Assembly: GCA_028681035.1 (NCBI GenBank)
Contig: JAQUJJ010000110.1
Location: 1 to 12,482, forward strand
DNA: 12,482 bases
Reading direction: 5' to 3'
Origin: Candidatus Cloacimonadota bacterium
GTDB taxonomy: Bacteria; Cloacimonadota; Cloacimonadia; Cloacimonadales; Cloacimonadaceae
Shown here: in pieces, positions 1 through 11,341 of the stretch
Layout of the letters: each line of letters opens with the position of its first letter
Numbering within the stretch: the stretch's first letter is position 1
Made by a program: the position numbers and the translations under genes
The notes under the pieces: generated by a model
Seen by the model: only the letters and a program-made list of their open reading frames with translations
What the model was told of the DNA's origin: nothing
The model's database searches: none

Positions 1-308
1 TTCACCAAATTTTATAAAAACAAGATAAAGGTCGGTTTGTTATCTGAAATAGCGTAGCGCTGAGACCCGGCTGTTTGCTTTGTGGCGTTATCTGATATCT
101 CATACCGGTAGGACTCTGCGGAGTATGGGCATCCTGGGGGCGTGCAGCATCAAGGTGAGCTTTAACCGAGGTTAACTGAGGTGATAGTAATATATGGTGG
201 AATACAATTGGCCGGAAAAGTCTTTAAGTCATGCTTTTACATGTGCTTTCATTTTTCCCTATTTTTAGAATGATCCTTCCAGCTCACTTCAGGATGTCAA
301 TTATCTCT

Positions 309-361
309 TAATCTAGTCTTAATCAAGCGTTAATAATTAACGCTTGATTAAGGTTAGATTA
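309..361. repeat. 53-bp near-perfect AT-rich palindrome
   Basis: The arms 318-334 and 336-352 are perfect 17-bp inverted repeats around a single central base (335). Pairing then continues outward for nine more positions: two mismatches (317/353 and 316/354) followed by seven perfect pairs (309-315 with 355-361). The two mismatches are T with G and G with T, so a plus-strand RNA would keep them as wobble pairs while a minus-strand RNA would have A-C mismatches. No T-run follows. It could be a structured RNA element, a dimeric protein-binding site or an eroded mobile-element end; the sequence does not decide. Confidence 0.75.
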
Positions 362-373
362 TGGTGTGATAGA

Positions 374-390
374 TTGCCTGAAACAGGCAA
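374..390. repeat. Short perfect hairpin
   Basis: Seven-base perfect stem (ttgcctg / caggcaa) around a three-base aaa loop, 12 bp to the right of the large palindrome. There is no T-run on either side, so it is not a standard terminator. Function unknown. Confidence 0.5.
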
Positions 391-414
391 GAAGCTAGGG
401 ATATGAGTATGGTA

Positions 415-452
415 CAGGGGAAATCGCCAGGGGAAATTCCAGGGGGATATTC
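415..452 (+). repeat. Three imperfect 12-13 bp tandem units
   Basis: Units 415-427, 428-439 and 440-452 all begin with CAGGGG and continue with an A/T-rich tail (aaatcgc, aaattc, gatattc). The copies are too short and too diverged to be a CRISPR array and have no spacers. They may be iterated protein-binding sites or simple slippage. Confidence 0.4.
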
Positions 453-618
453 CATTTGATACCGTCTCCTGTGTTATAGCTCCCAGTCTTGTAATGACCT
501 TTCGGATCGGGTTATGAAATGTAGAACTTAGAATTTAGGATGTATAACTAATGGAGAATTGATTGGCAAATGTAGACAGTGACGTCTCAAAGGTTGGTGT
601 ATATTCTAACTCATAATC

Positions 619-805
619 TCACGGTTGTTTGAGAACATGATAAGCTCTCGCTTCTTGCAATCTATCTGTGGTCAAACGACCAATTCCCGCTTTCGTAGGT
701 AGCAGGGAATTTCATGATTATGGTATCAGGATTATCTTCAAAGACAATCCTGCCCAATTTTAGTTCCTGATCTGTGATATATATCTTCCTTTTCGAAGAT
801 GTCAT
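619..805 (-). pseudogene. Small ORF, probably frameshifted
   Basis: An ATG at 803-805 opens 47 codons ending at a TAG at 662-664, starting MTSSKRKIYITDQELKLGRI. If one G of the GGG run at 686-688 is removed, the reading continues as IGRLTTDRLQEARAYHVLKQ plus one Pro and ends at the TGA at 619-621, giving 61 residues of normal-looking composition. No Shine-Dalgarno site is obvious before the ATG. It lies 30 bp downstream of the CCA-enzyme stop on the same strand. I do not recognise the family. It may be a decayed gene, a base-calling error in a short homopolymer, or chance. Confidence 0.3.
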
Positions 806-835
806 AGATACGCACACAAATAACTATTCATAGAG

Positions 836-2266
836 TCAAATCCAGTTTTGATGTTTCCAGGATTCCCATTCCCAAAGCCAATCAGGACGGTTTTGCACCG
901 TAGAGATATGGTGCCAATGTGCCGGATCTATTCTCTCTGCTCTAAGCTGATGCAGGGCGTGTAGCATAGACTCATGGTCCAGGTCTGGGTCTTGCAACCA
1001 TCTGAGCCGGAGTAAAAGCAGATAAGATCCAATAAGATTGTACTCTGATTTTTCTATACAAGGGAGCAAGTCACTGCCACTGATAGGGAAACTACGAGCA
1101 GCCGATTCCTGATAATACTGGCTGCCGGTGGCTATAATATTAGCGATGATTGCGCTGCGTTTCGGGCAAGTAAGCCCATCCCAGCTAAGAAGCAATTTCA
1201 AATAGGGAGAATCTGAGGCTAAATAATCTATGGTAAAAAGCAGAGCAGGATCCCGCTCTTTATCATCCTTGATTTGCTCAGATATATAAAGATAGGCAGG
1301 GAAAATGCGGGCAATACTGGTTTGCGTCCTGCGAGGCAAGATTAAAATACGTCCAATATCCTGCAACAGTCCGGTGGTGATGGCAGTTGCCTCTTGCGAG
1401 CCTATGTTTTCATGATGAGCAGACTTGCCAAAGCTGAAGTTGAGCCAACACAAAAAACAAAGGATGCCAAAGCCTTGGTCGATTTCACTGTGCTCTGGCA
1501 AGATGCCCAGTAGATCCTGCAAGAAAAAGGCTTCTTGCTTAAATTTGAGCAAGCTCTGGTGCACATTTTGGCAAAGCTGCTCCAAAATACCGGAATCCTG
1601 CAAAAGTTCTAAAGCTTGTGCGGCATCGAAATCCAGCATCAAAAAGATCTCATCGGAGATGCGTTCTATGGGTAGAGATGCTATCCTGAATGCATTATCC
1701 CTGATGCCGTGCCAAAGCTGGGTTTCCAGATTCAAGCCCAGGCTGAGCTGAAAGCGAAGAGCTCTTAACATGCGCAGAGGATCGTCTGTAAAGCAGGTGG
1801 CAGGGTCCCTTACAGATGAGATGGTGCGAGTCTTCAGGTCCTTTCGTCCTCTGCCGGTAGGATCGATCAGACTGAGATCCTGCAAACTTAAATAGAGTGA
1901 GTTGATAGTAAAATCTCGTCCCATGGCATCTTGCAACAAAGTGCCAAATTCAGCTTTGGCTGTACGGCTATGAGTGGTGATCGTCTGAGCAAGCTCCAGC
2001 CGGCTATCCCCCATTGTGCAGCTAATGATATTGTGATTCTTATACTTTTGCAAAGATGAGCAAAGGCCCCCGGAAAAGAGGTATTCAGATAAGGATACAT
2101 CTCCTCCGGGGAGCTCAATGCATAGGTCGTAATCGGTAATCTGTCTGCCCAGTAAAAGATCTCGCACAGATCCTCCCACCAGATAGGTTTTATCTGCAAA
2201 AGAGGTGTCAACAAGAGCCTCTCTGAGCTTTTTGATCACCGGGTCGTTTTGGGCCAAATGCACCAT
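836..2266 (-). CDS. cca: CCA-adding enzyme / poly(A) polymerase family nucleotidyltransferase
   Basis: Class II tRNA nucleotidyltransferase family protein of 476 residues, expected to add CCA (or CC or A only) to tRNA 3' ends in the cytoplasm. Visible motifs: LVGGSVRD at 29-36 followed by the metal-binding D45-x-D47; GRDFTIN at 116-122 (usually RRD, so the first Arg is Gly here); DPTGRGRKDL at 135-144; and DDPLRMLRALRF at 161-172, the neck/base-recognition region. About 300 C-terminal residues are mostly helical-looking with no HD motif seen. The ATG start is 18 nt after the upstream RAMP gene stop, with no good ribosome site and no promoter room, so it is probably cotranscribed as the last gene of the CRISPR operon. 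It may be the housekeeping enzyme placed there by chance, or an accessory RNA-repair function. Complete CCA activity versus partial or poly(A) activity cannot be told from sequence alone. Confidence 0.85.
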   Translation of the reverse strand: MVHLAQNDPVIKKLREALVDTSFADKTYLVGGSVRDLLLGRQITDYDLCIELPGGDVSLSEYLFSGGLCSSLQKYKNHNIISCTMGDSRLELAQTITTHSRTAKAEFGTLLQDAMGRDFTINSLYLSLQDLSLIDPTGRGRKDLKTRTISSVRDPATCFTDDPLRMLRALRFQLSLGLNLETQLWHGIRDNAFRIASLPIERISDEIFLMLDFDAAQALELLQDSGILEQLCQNVHQSLLKFKQEAFFLQDLLGILPEHSEIDQGFGILCFLCWLNFSFGKSAHHENIGSQEATAITTGLLQDIGRILILPRRTQTSIARIFPAYLYISEQIKDDKERDPALLFTIDYLASDSPYLKLLLSWDGLTCPKRSAIIANIIATGSQYYQESAARSFPISGSDLLPCIEKSEYNLIGSYLLLLRLRWLQDPDLDHESMLHALHQLRAERIDPAHWHHISTVQNRPDWLWEWESWKHQNWI

Positions 2267-2284
2267 TAAAACAGTATCCGCATT

Positions 2285-4486
2285 TTATCCCATTTTGTTG
2301 ATCTGACTGGGGCGTTTGAGGATGGGGCGCAGTTTATATTCATTATCTCCTCTTTGGCGCTCAGTCTTTCCGTATTCGATCTCCATATAGCGCGTCTTCT
2401 CACTTGGAGGCTTGTGCTCATAATCCAGCATTGCCTTGAGTTCCTTGAGACGATCCAACTGCCAGGGATTGTCGATCTGAATCTTGAGCTCATTCTTCAA
2501 CAGATCTGTAAAGGCAGAGATGAATGAACTTTCATCTGCATCTGTGATGCCCAAAGCAGCCAGATCAGAGTAGCGCTTACTGCGATCTATCATATTAAGC
2601 TTTGCCCGCAGATGCACAGTTCCCAAGCCAAGAGGTTTGGCCATGCCAATTTTGTGGCAACAGCCTTGTGGCAGATTGATTATCGTGAGCAAGGCTCCCA
2701 ATTCTGCTGCGCTGAGGTTCATAAAGCGAATTCTTCCCTTGAAGGTAGAGCCCGTATCCAGGGGGTGAATCTTGGTATACTGCTTTTTGGCCTTGTTTAC
2801 ATCCGCAGGATTAGCTATCCAGGCATCATGATCCCGATGCCAATAGAATTTGTTTCCTGCCAAACGAGCGTCCCGAGAATCATAGTTTTTTATGCCTGTG
2901 CGATTTTTATTGTTACTGCCCACAGCTTTGATCAGTTTCACATCCTGGGCAATATAGTGCTGAAAAGAGCTTGGTTTGGGGCCGGAGAGAATCTTGGGAT
3001 ACTGCGCTTCTGGCATTTCCACAGCTTTATCACAGACGGCATCCTCGACGAATACGCGTCCAGGACGAATCTGTTTACCCTTGATCAGGCCGAAAACACT
3101 CTCGGCAAGATCGAGATCATCTACTTTGTGTGCTTCAGGTCTGAGATCGCCAATGGAATTATTGAACACCATACGGAAAAGACCCGTGTGCCCAAATGCC
3201 TTGATTTGGCCCTTATCCATAATGTAGAAGCAGGGGCAGCCTTCTTTTGTTTGTTTGACGAATTTCAGCAGGTTTGTGCCCTTGCGGTTCACATCCTTAT
3301 CATAATCCCGTATCAGATCTTTGGGAACTTCATAGCTCTTGGTGCTGGGCTCAGAAACCACCCAATGCATGTGCTTGCCTATGTTTCTGCTGGGAATCCA
3401 GCCGGATAATACCAGATAACCTCTCTGGTAGCCAGCCGAAACAGGGCTTTGCATGGGCTGAATGTCTGAAACACTGCTGTACTTCATCTCCACAGAATGA
3501 CGATGGACTCTTTCTGATTCCGCCTTGAAGATAACCTCAATAAAGGGGGTTTTCTTGATAAACTCCAGATAGTACTTGTTGGGGCTACGCTTGTTTGGCA
3601 TAGACATACTCTCACGGATTATTCCGTTTTTCAGTACCAGATCCTCTTCTACTCTGTGATAAGAAACAGCTTCCTTAATGGAATAATGATTGCCTCTTTT
3701 GCTCAGATATCCGGCACTTACCTTGGGATAGTAGATATTGCCTGAGGATTCCATCATCCATTTGGCATATTGATCCCTGTACTCCGTAGATGGATCTGCA
3801 AAGGACCGGTAATAAAGCTTGTGGTCGTCTATGTAGGTCATCTTAGAATAAGTAGCCACTTCGAACAGGGTCCGCAGCATGCCTCTCAAGGAAGACCCGG
3901 GAATGCGGTAGGCAGCATGGGCAGGGCGGTAGAAGCCACTCAGACTAAGCTTGTAGTCGAGCTCTTCATCCTTATTGCCTTCTCGGGCAAGTTCCTCGAG
4001 TTTTTGCATCTGTTCAGCACTATAAGTTTGGCGGATATACAAAGGTGTTTTGGCATCAATCTCCAGATCAAGATATCCATCATAGCCTTTTTGTTGATCA
4101 AAATCTGGTAGATCTTCAGCTTTCACGGTGATAAGATGATCATTTAAAGGAATAAAATTGTAAGGAGCGGAAGCACCATCAAGCACTGGCTGCCGACCAC
4201 CTATATTCCCTCCACGTTCAAAACCGCGATTTGAAGGTTTGTCATAGCTCGGAGCAGGAGAGGCAGATGGCTTGATGGTCTCTTCGCCAATTTTCAGCTC
4301 CGCCAATTTTCCGTTCTCAAGCTGATAGGACACCTCGTGGTCACCCTCTGGGAGCCCCATCAAAATTGATGATTGTGTGTATACTCCTTCTGATATCGGC
4401 ATGATTTTGTCATCTTCACGAGTCAGAACAAGTATTACTCTTTTCTTCTTTTCATTCTTTCTGATGTTTAAAGAACCCTTTTGCAT
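2285..4486 (-). CDS. TIGR03986-type CRISPR RAMP protein (Cas7-insertion-like)
   Basis: Large 733-residue RAMP-superfamily protein, likely a Cas7-type backbone subunit of a type III-D effector, corresponding to the 'Cas7-insertion' subunit of III-Dv. Residues 1-70 look like an extra small beta domain. Residues 72-105 are a Ser/Pro/Gly-rich linker. The RAMP core begins near FIPLND (111-116) and carries the signature IPGSSLRGMLRTLFE at 195-209. SVFGLIKGKQ follows at 463-472 with a GRVFVEDA motif (476-483), and the glycine-rich loop GMAKPLGLGTVHL lies at 614-626. The core is interrupted by long insertions, explaining the length against about 220 residues for a simple Cas7. The ATG overlaps the csx19 TAA by one base and uses a GAGGAGG ribosome site inside csx19, so the two are coupled. 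Family assignment is from recognised motif order; the subunit role is inferred. Confidence 0.85.
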   Translation of the reverse strand: MQKGSLNIRKNEKKKRVILVLTREDDKIMPISEGVYTQSSILMGLPEGDHEVSYQLENGKLAELKIGEETIKPSASPAPSYDKPSNRGFERGGNIGGRQPVLDGASAPYNFIPLNDHLITVKAEDLPDFDQQKGYDGYLDLEIDAKTPLYIRQTYSAEQMQKLEELAREGNKDEELDYKLSLSGFYRPAHAAYRIPGSSLRGMLRTLFEVATYSKMTYIDDHKLYYRSFADPSTEYRDQYAKWMMESSGNIYYPKVSAGYLSKRGNHYSIKEAVSYHRVEEDLVLKNGIIRESMSMPNKRSPNKYYLEFIKKTPFIEVIFKAESERVHRHSVEMKYSSVSDIQPMQSPVSAGYQRGYLVLSGWIPSRNIGKHMHWVVSEPSTKSYEVPKDLIRDYDKDVNRKGTNLLKFVKQTKEGCPCFYIMDKGQIKAFGHTGLFRMVFNNSIGDLRPEAHKVDDLDLAESVFGLIKGKQIRPGRVFVEDAVCDKAVEMPEAQYPKILSGPKPSSFQHYIAQDVKLIKAVGSNNKNRTGIKNYDSRDARLAGNKFYWHRDHDAWIANPADVNKAKKQYTKIHPLDTGSTFKGRIRFMNLSAAELGALLTIINLPQGCCHKIGMAKPLGLGTVHLRAKLNMIDRSKRYSDLAALGITDADESSFISAFTDLLKNELKIQIDNPWQLDRLKELKAMLDYEHKPPSEKTRYMEIEYGKTERQRGDNEYKLRPILKRPSQINKMG

Positions 4487-5049
4487 TATTCCTCCTCACC
4501 ATGCTGTTTGATAGACACAAAGCGATGATCGTGGTAGCTAAGCTGTCCATTGTCCCATTCTTCCAGATAGTTACGGGTAAACACCAGAAGTCTGGATTTT
4601 GATAAATCCTGTTTGATCCAGGATGCGGGGACGTTTAATTCGAAGCCACGATCTTCTCTGATCGTCTGATATTGATCTTTACTGCTGGCAATATAGCTGC
4701 CGATCAAGATTTGCGAGGCATCCTTACAATATGCAGATGCTCCTGTCCCATCGCTTCTGTATCTACCACGAAGAGTAGCTGAAGCTTCTCCGGTAAGAGG
4801 ATCATGGGATCTGTACAAGTACAATTCCGCATCAGAGAAGAAAATCCTGATGCTATCTATATCATCAAAGTTCAAGGACTCCTGTAGCAAGTGGAAGCCA
4901 TTGTGATAGGTGCCAAAGGCTATGCGCGGAATAAGATAAGCCACTACCTGATACTCGGTATCTTTGCTCAATAACGCTTCTATGGCTGCGAGGCTGTCTA
5001 TACCTTCCACTGCTTTGCTCTGGGTTGATATCTGATATACACTTTTCAT
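4486..5049 (-). CDS. csx19: Csx19-like type III-D CRISPR protein
   Basis: A 187-residue protein resembling Csx19 (TIGR03984 family), a type III-D-specific subunit of the effector complex that is not a RAMP protein. Visible features are IRIFFSDAELYLYR at 67-80, the basic LRGRYRSDG stretch at 93-101 and a C-terminal YHDHRFVSI at 172-180, which matches the way family members end. No catalytic motif is apparent. The frame is open upstream to 5166, but that start would overlap the preceding RAMP gene by 116 nt. The ATG at 5047-5049 lies one base after that gene's TAA and has an AGGAG ribosome site a few bases upstream, so it is preferred. It sits between two RAMP genes, as expected for a III-D module. 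Assignment rests partly on context. Confidence 0.7.
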   Translation of the reverse strand: MKSVYQISTQSKAVEGIDSLAAIEALLSKDTEYQVVAYLIPRIAFGTYHNGFHLLQESLNFDDIDSIRIFFSDAELYLYRSHDPLTGEASATLRGRYRSDGTGASAYCKDASQILIGSYIASSKDQYQTIREDRGFELNVPASWIKQDLSKSRLLVFTRNYLEEWDNGQLSYHDHRFVSIKQHGEEE

Positions 5050-5050
5050 T

Positions 5051-6403
5051 TTAAACTCCTGTTTGTCTGAAGATTGCCAGTCTGGTGCGAATGGCATCCA
5101 AGTCGCTCTTTTGCAACAGAGCATCCACATAGGACCCCAAGCGCTGCTGGCTTGCCATTTCTTCAATGCTGCTAAAACTCAGGGGTTCGTGTTCTTCATC
5201 TGTGATACCGGCTCTAAGGCCCAAAAGGGTACCCCTGCCGATATTCTTTTCTCCGCCAATGGCCAAATCCCCAGTATAAAGATCTTTCAACAAAAGTAGC
5301 AGCAAGCCCTTTTGCGAAGGCAAGGGATCATTAAGGCAGAGATTGAGACCGCTTATGTTTGCAGAGATTCCATCTTTGGGGAAAACGGGCATGGAGTCAA
5401 AGAGCGCACCTTCTATGGTGCCTCCGGTAAAGCGATCGATGCAAACCCGATTTTGAACTTCCCCTTCCACATTGGCTATAACGAGCTCATCTACTTGTAA
5501 AGAGGATGGAATGCTATAGTGTTTCCCGCTGGTCTGGGCATTACCGAATATGGAATCCAGAAAGTCCTGTACATCATCTGCCTGATCCCAAATGGTATTC
5601 ATGATTCTTTGGGCCCGGGCTCTCAATGCACCTCGTAGTGAGGTGGCAGGGAGCACATATTTTCCTGCAGATTGAATATGCGATGCGTCTGGACCAAAGG
5701 CATTTTGGGGATAGCTGCGAACGATCAACGAATGGGGAATATGAAAATCTGCCTCGATCATAAATTGTGTATTTGGCAGTTTTCCCGGCTGGTAATTTTC
5801 CAGCTTATCCTCACTTGAACTGCGGATGAGATATGCTGCCAGTCCGGCTGTAGTATCGAAATCGTATTCGTACAAATGAAGATCCCGGGCCATGAGCTTA
5901 CCAAAACCGGAGCTCCTTTTCCCGCCAACATATATGGCGTTTTCGAAGACCGTGAGGCATTTGGCTACCATCTCTTTAGCTTCTTCTGCTCTCGAAGTGC
6001 TATTGATTACAAACTCAAGCCTGAACTCAAAACTGAGGCCGGGCTCTACCACCTGATAGTCAAACTTGGCTCTGTCTTCTACTACTCCGGTGGCCTTATC
6101 AATCCGGATGCCGTCCCGAATCACAGCTGAACTGCTTGCTTGGGTGGGATACAAATCGTCACAGATTAGATATGATTGATTGAGGGGCTTATTGTCTTTA
6201 CTGGAAAGCCCCAGATAATCATTGTGCTTACCGTCATTTATCAGCCTGCTCAGCACCCCCATAAACGATGTGGCGGGGATAAAGGCACGGCCTTCAGGAT
6301 CCAACAATACGTCTCTATCGCACAGATCAGCCTTACCGCTGCCAATCAACATGGGGCTAATGAGATCAAGGTTACCGCACAGAACTATTCTACCGTTTTT
6401 CAT
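5051..6403 (-). CDS. Double-RAMP Cas7 protein (Cas7-2x-like)
   Basis: A 450-residue protein with two Cas7/RAMP domains in tandem, matching the Cas7-2x subunit of III-Dv complexes. Domain 1 shows a candidate catalytic Asp29 in ADLCDRDVLLD, the IPATSFMGVLSRL motif at 42-54, an IRDGIRIDKATG strand at 95-106 and the glycine loop GGKRSSGFGKL at 160-170. Domain 2 shows Asp239 (GPDASHI), LPATSLRGALRAR at 251-263, VCIDRFTGGTIEGALF at 320-335 and IGGEKNIGRGTL at 382-393. Csm3-type Cas7 subunits cleave target RNA with an Asp in this N-terminal loop, so each domain may be a cleavage site. A helical tail follows (about 410-450). The start overlaps the upstream gene by 14 nt. It is expected to bind crRNA and target RNA along the complex backbone. 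Confidence 0.85.
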   Translation of the reverse strand: MKNGRIVLCGNLDLISPMLIGSGKADLCDRDVLLDPEGRAFIPATSFMGVLSRLINDGKHNDYLGLSSKDNKPLNQSYLICDDLYPTQASSSAVIRDGIRIDKATGVVEDRAKFDYQVVEPGLSFEFRLEFVINSTSRAEEAKEMVAKCLTVFENAIYVGGKRSSGFGKLMARDLHLYEYDFDTTAGLAAYLIRSSSEDKLENYQPGKLPNTQFMIEADFHIPHSLIVRSYPQNAFGPDASHIQSAGKYVLPATSLRGALRARAQRIMNTIWDQADDVQDFLDSIFGNAQTSGKHYSIPSSLQVDELVIANVEGEVQNRVCIDRFTGGTIEGALFDSMPVFPKDGISANISGLNLCLNDPLPSQKGLLLLLLKDLYTGDLAIGGEKNIGRGTLLGLRAGITDEEHEPLSFSSIEEMASQQRLGSYVDALLQKSDLDAIRTRLAIFRQTGV

Positions 6404-7846
6404 CTTTCTCCCCCTGGGTTTTGAGTTTCCTTCTTATGCTCAGAAACAAGGATTTCAAGAAGATCGCCTTCCAATAATCTGCAGGACGCTCTACGATACC
6501 TGTTTCTGTTATCAAATTCATGAGCTTTTTATTCTGGCCCAGACTCAGCATCCGGCTGTTTGCCAGCATTGCATCTATTTCATCGTCGATACCATCAAGA
6601 TACTCTTTTAGATTCTTTTTCTCAAGGTGTATGTTTTTCAGCTTATCTACAGACAGCTTGCGTAGCTGGGCAAAGCTCTGGTTGAATGATCCGTCTGCAG
6701 CAAAAGACTCCAGCCTGCCTACCAGGCTCTTGCTGAGGCTTCTTGCATCCATTATATTGGCTATCTCACTTGCTTTGTTTGAGAGATAGTTTTCCACAGT
6801 AAGCTCGTAGCACTTTTGGACTATGGTTTTTACGATCTGAGGTGCCTCAGTAGCAGGCTGGGGTGCCGGTGTACTGCTCTTGCGGGAGAGGCTCATGCGG
6901 CCAGGATAGTTTTCCACAAAATTAATCTGACCGAAGCCCTCATGGCACCGCTCTCCTAAACCGTTTTGGGCAAAGAGCTTATAATTGGCAGGCAGGCCTT
7001 TAAGCAAAAAGCAAGATCCCGCTTTAAACGCCAATTCACTGGGTTTCTTAGCCTTATGTGCGTTTACCACGGTTTCCACCCTACTCTGATCTACAGCAGA
7101 GCTGAGTATCTCCACCCCCAATATTGTCTCTAAATTGGCAGTGTCTGTACTGCTGTTGCCCCAGGTGTTTTTAACGATCGTATCTGAGAGCAAGACCAAT
7201 AAGGGCTGCTTCAAATTATCGGAATCTATGGGCAGGTATTCTTTAAGGACACATTCTGTGAGCCTGCAATTTCCATATTGGGATGTTTTGGATTTTCCCA
7301 GCCTTAAGTCCGGATCGCTTTCCAACAGCTCTTTTACCACCAACAGATCATCACTTGAACCTATGATCTTGCCAATGAACAGCTGTTCTGATGAAAGGGC
7401 TTCATAATTAAACACCACCCCTTCTTTGGAGATTCCTTTTTGGTAATCCCGCTCGTGGTGGAAAAAGATTTCTTTAGCAGGCTGATGCAGCGCTACATAA
7501 TCTTCCTTTATGCAAGCAAAAGAACTCACGACTTTGTACTCTGGTTTAATCTCTTTTGTAGCAAACACATTGATAAAGTCTTTCGGTTCTATTTTGTTTC
7601 TGAGAACGTTCAAGGGGCAAGGATAATAGCAGTCTGAATCTGTGTAGGGGTAGAGATTCTGAAACCTCAAGCCTCCACGCAAAAACAGACGTGGAAAGTC
7701 AGCTGTTTTACCTTTACTTTTTATGTATCGGCCGGCCAGAAGACCCAGCACGGAAGTTCCAGGCACGTAAGACAGAGTTTGTGTAAGTGTGCTGTCTCCG
7801 GATTGAGCTGAGAACAGAACTGGCGATTTTAGTTTTATCTTAATGT

Positions 7847-7859
<13 letters not shown>
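6390..7859 (-). CDS. csx10: Csx10-like Cas5 RAMP protein with helical C-terminal domain
   Basis: A 489-residue RAMP protein resembling Csx10, the Cas5-type subunit of type III-D that caps the crRNA 5' end. N-terminal YVPGTSVLGLLAGRYI (31-46) is the RAMP structural motif, LRLGKSKTSQYGNCRL (185-200) is the glycine/basic loop of a first domain, and LGERCHEGFGQINF (301-314) is that of a second. A Ser/Thr/Pro/Ala linker (328-340) leads to a strongly helical, Lys/Leu/Asp-rich tail (343-489) without RAMP motifs. By position it could be a Cas11-like small subunit, which in III-Dv is fused after Cas5. The start overlaps the upstream cas7 gene by 13 nt and the stop overlaps the next gene by 14 nt. Csx10 identity is fairly secure from motifs and context; the Cas11 idea is inference. 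Confidence 0.75.
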
Positions 7860-11077
<3,218 letters not shown>

Positions 11078-11081
<4 letters not shown>

Positions 11082-11209
11082 TTTGCTATTCCTCCTTCCT
11101 GGTTTATGATTATTCTCAGCTCCTTGGTGTCACATACCATGATATCGATTATCATATACTCCTGCACTTTGCGCACGTCAAAGCGTAGGTGATGGTAAAA
11201 GTTATCCAT
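11078..11209 (-). CDS. Small hypothetical protein, 43 aa, first gene of the operon
   Basis: An ATG at 11207-11209 starts a 43-residue reading frame (MDNFYHHLRFDVRKVQEYMI..., ending INQEGGIAK) that stops at TGA 11078-11080. The stop overlaps the ATG of the CARF effector as ATGA, the same coupling seen between later genes of the operon. An AGGAGG ribosome site at 11215-11220 lies 5 nt before the start, and a candidate promoter lies about 80-105 bp upstream. These signals make translation likely despite the size. The product has no signal peptide, membrane segment or motif I recognise; the middle (residues 16-36) alternates hydrophobic residues in a beta-like way. It could be a small accessory or regulator of the effector, or a leader peptide that sets effector translation. 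Confidence 0.65.
11091..11097 (-). promoter_or_regulatory. Ribosome binding site of the CARF effector
   Basis: AAGGAGG on the minus strand, 9 nt before the ATG at 11081 and inside the last codons of the 43-aa gene. It supports both the effector start and coupling of the two genes. Confidence 0.75.
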
Positions 11210-11214
11210 TTTCT

Positions 11215-11220
11215 CCTCCT
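11215..11220 (-). promoter_or_regulatory. Ribosome binding site of the 43-aa gene
   Basis: AGGAGG on the minus strand, 5 nt before the ATG at 11209. It is the main evidence that this very short frame is translated. Confidence 0.7.
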
Positions 11221-11285
11221 ATTGATAATGGCGGTCAACTTACCACAAAACGCATAGATGATTTGAACTTATGCTGTGAGTGCAA

Positions 11286-11313
11286 GTTATCTGATAGCGC
11301 TGCAAACAGTCAA
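11286..11313 (-). promoter_or_regulatory. Candidate sigma70-type promoter of the CRISPR operon
   Basis: On the minus strand TTGACT (11308-11313, five of six matches to TTGACA) is followed after 16 bp by GATAAC (11286-11291, four of six matches to TATAAT). It would start transcription near 11279, leaving a leader of about 70 nt before the 43-aa gene. It is the only good -35/-10 pair noticed in the gap and lies in an AT-rich stretch ahead of the first operon gene. No operator-like repeat is evident around it. Confidence 0.5.
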
Positions 11314-11341
11314 GTATTATTATTTTTACACTGAAGATTGA

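Larger units (their letters stand above)
1..835. other. Gene-poor region downstream of the operon
   Basis: No convincing intact gene is seen in this stretch; all six frames are broken by frequent stops. It contains a 53-bp palindrome at 309-361, a tight hairpin at 374-390, three short tandem units at 415-452 and a frameshifted small ORF at 619-805 on the minus strand, each listed separately. A further imperfect hairpin lies at 727-752 (outer stem of seven pairs, one mismatch), inside the small ORF. The 9-mer gttatctga occurs at 39-47 and 87-95. No hairpin followed by a T-run was found that would be a clear intrinsic terminator for the leftward operon ending at 836. Confidence 0.6.

Noticed and set aside
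39..95. The 9-mer gttatctga at 39-47 and 87-95, also present over the candidate -10 box at 11286-11294, as a shared operator
   Set aside because: Three 9-bp matches without symmetry or a gene next to the left copies are too weak to call.
415..452. CRISPR array from short repeats
   Set aside because: Three 12-13 bp units follow one another directly with no spacers.
2612..3409. Plus-strand frame of 265 codons
   Set aside because: It lies entirely within the large RAMP gene on the other strand, which has clear family motifs; the plus-strand product shows none.
4486..5166. Longer start for the csx19 frame at 5166
   Set aside because: It would overlap the double-Cas7 gene by 116 nt, and the added residues are Trp/Cys-rich with no family likeness. 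The start at 5049 has a good ribosome site and one-base spacing.
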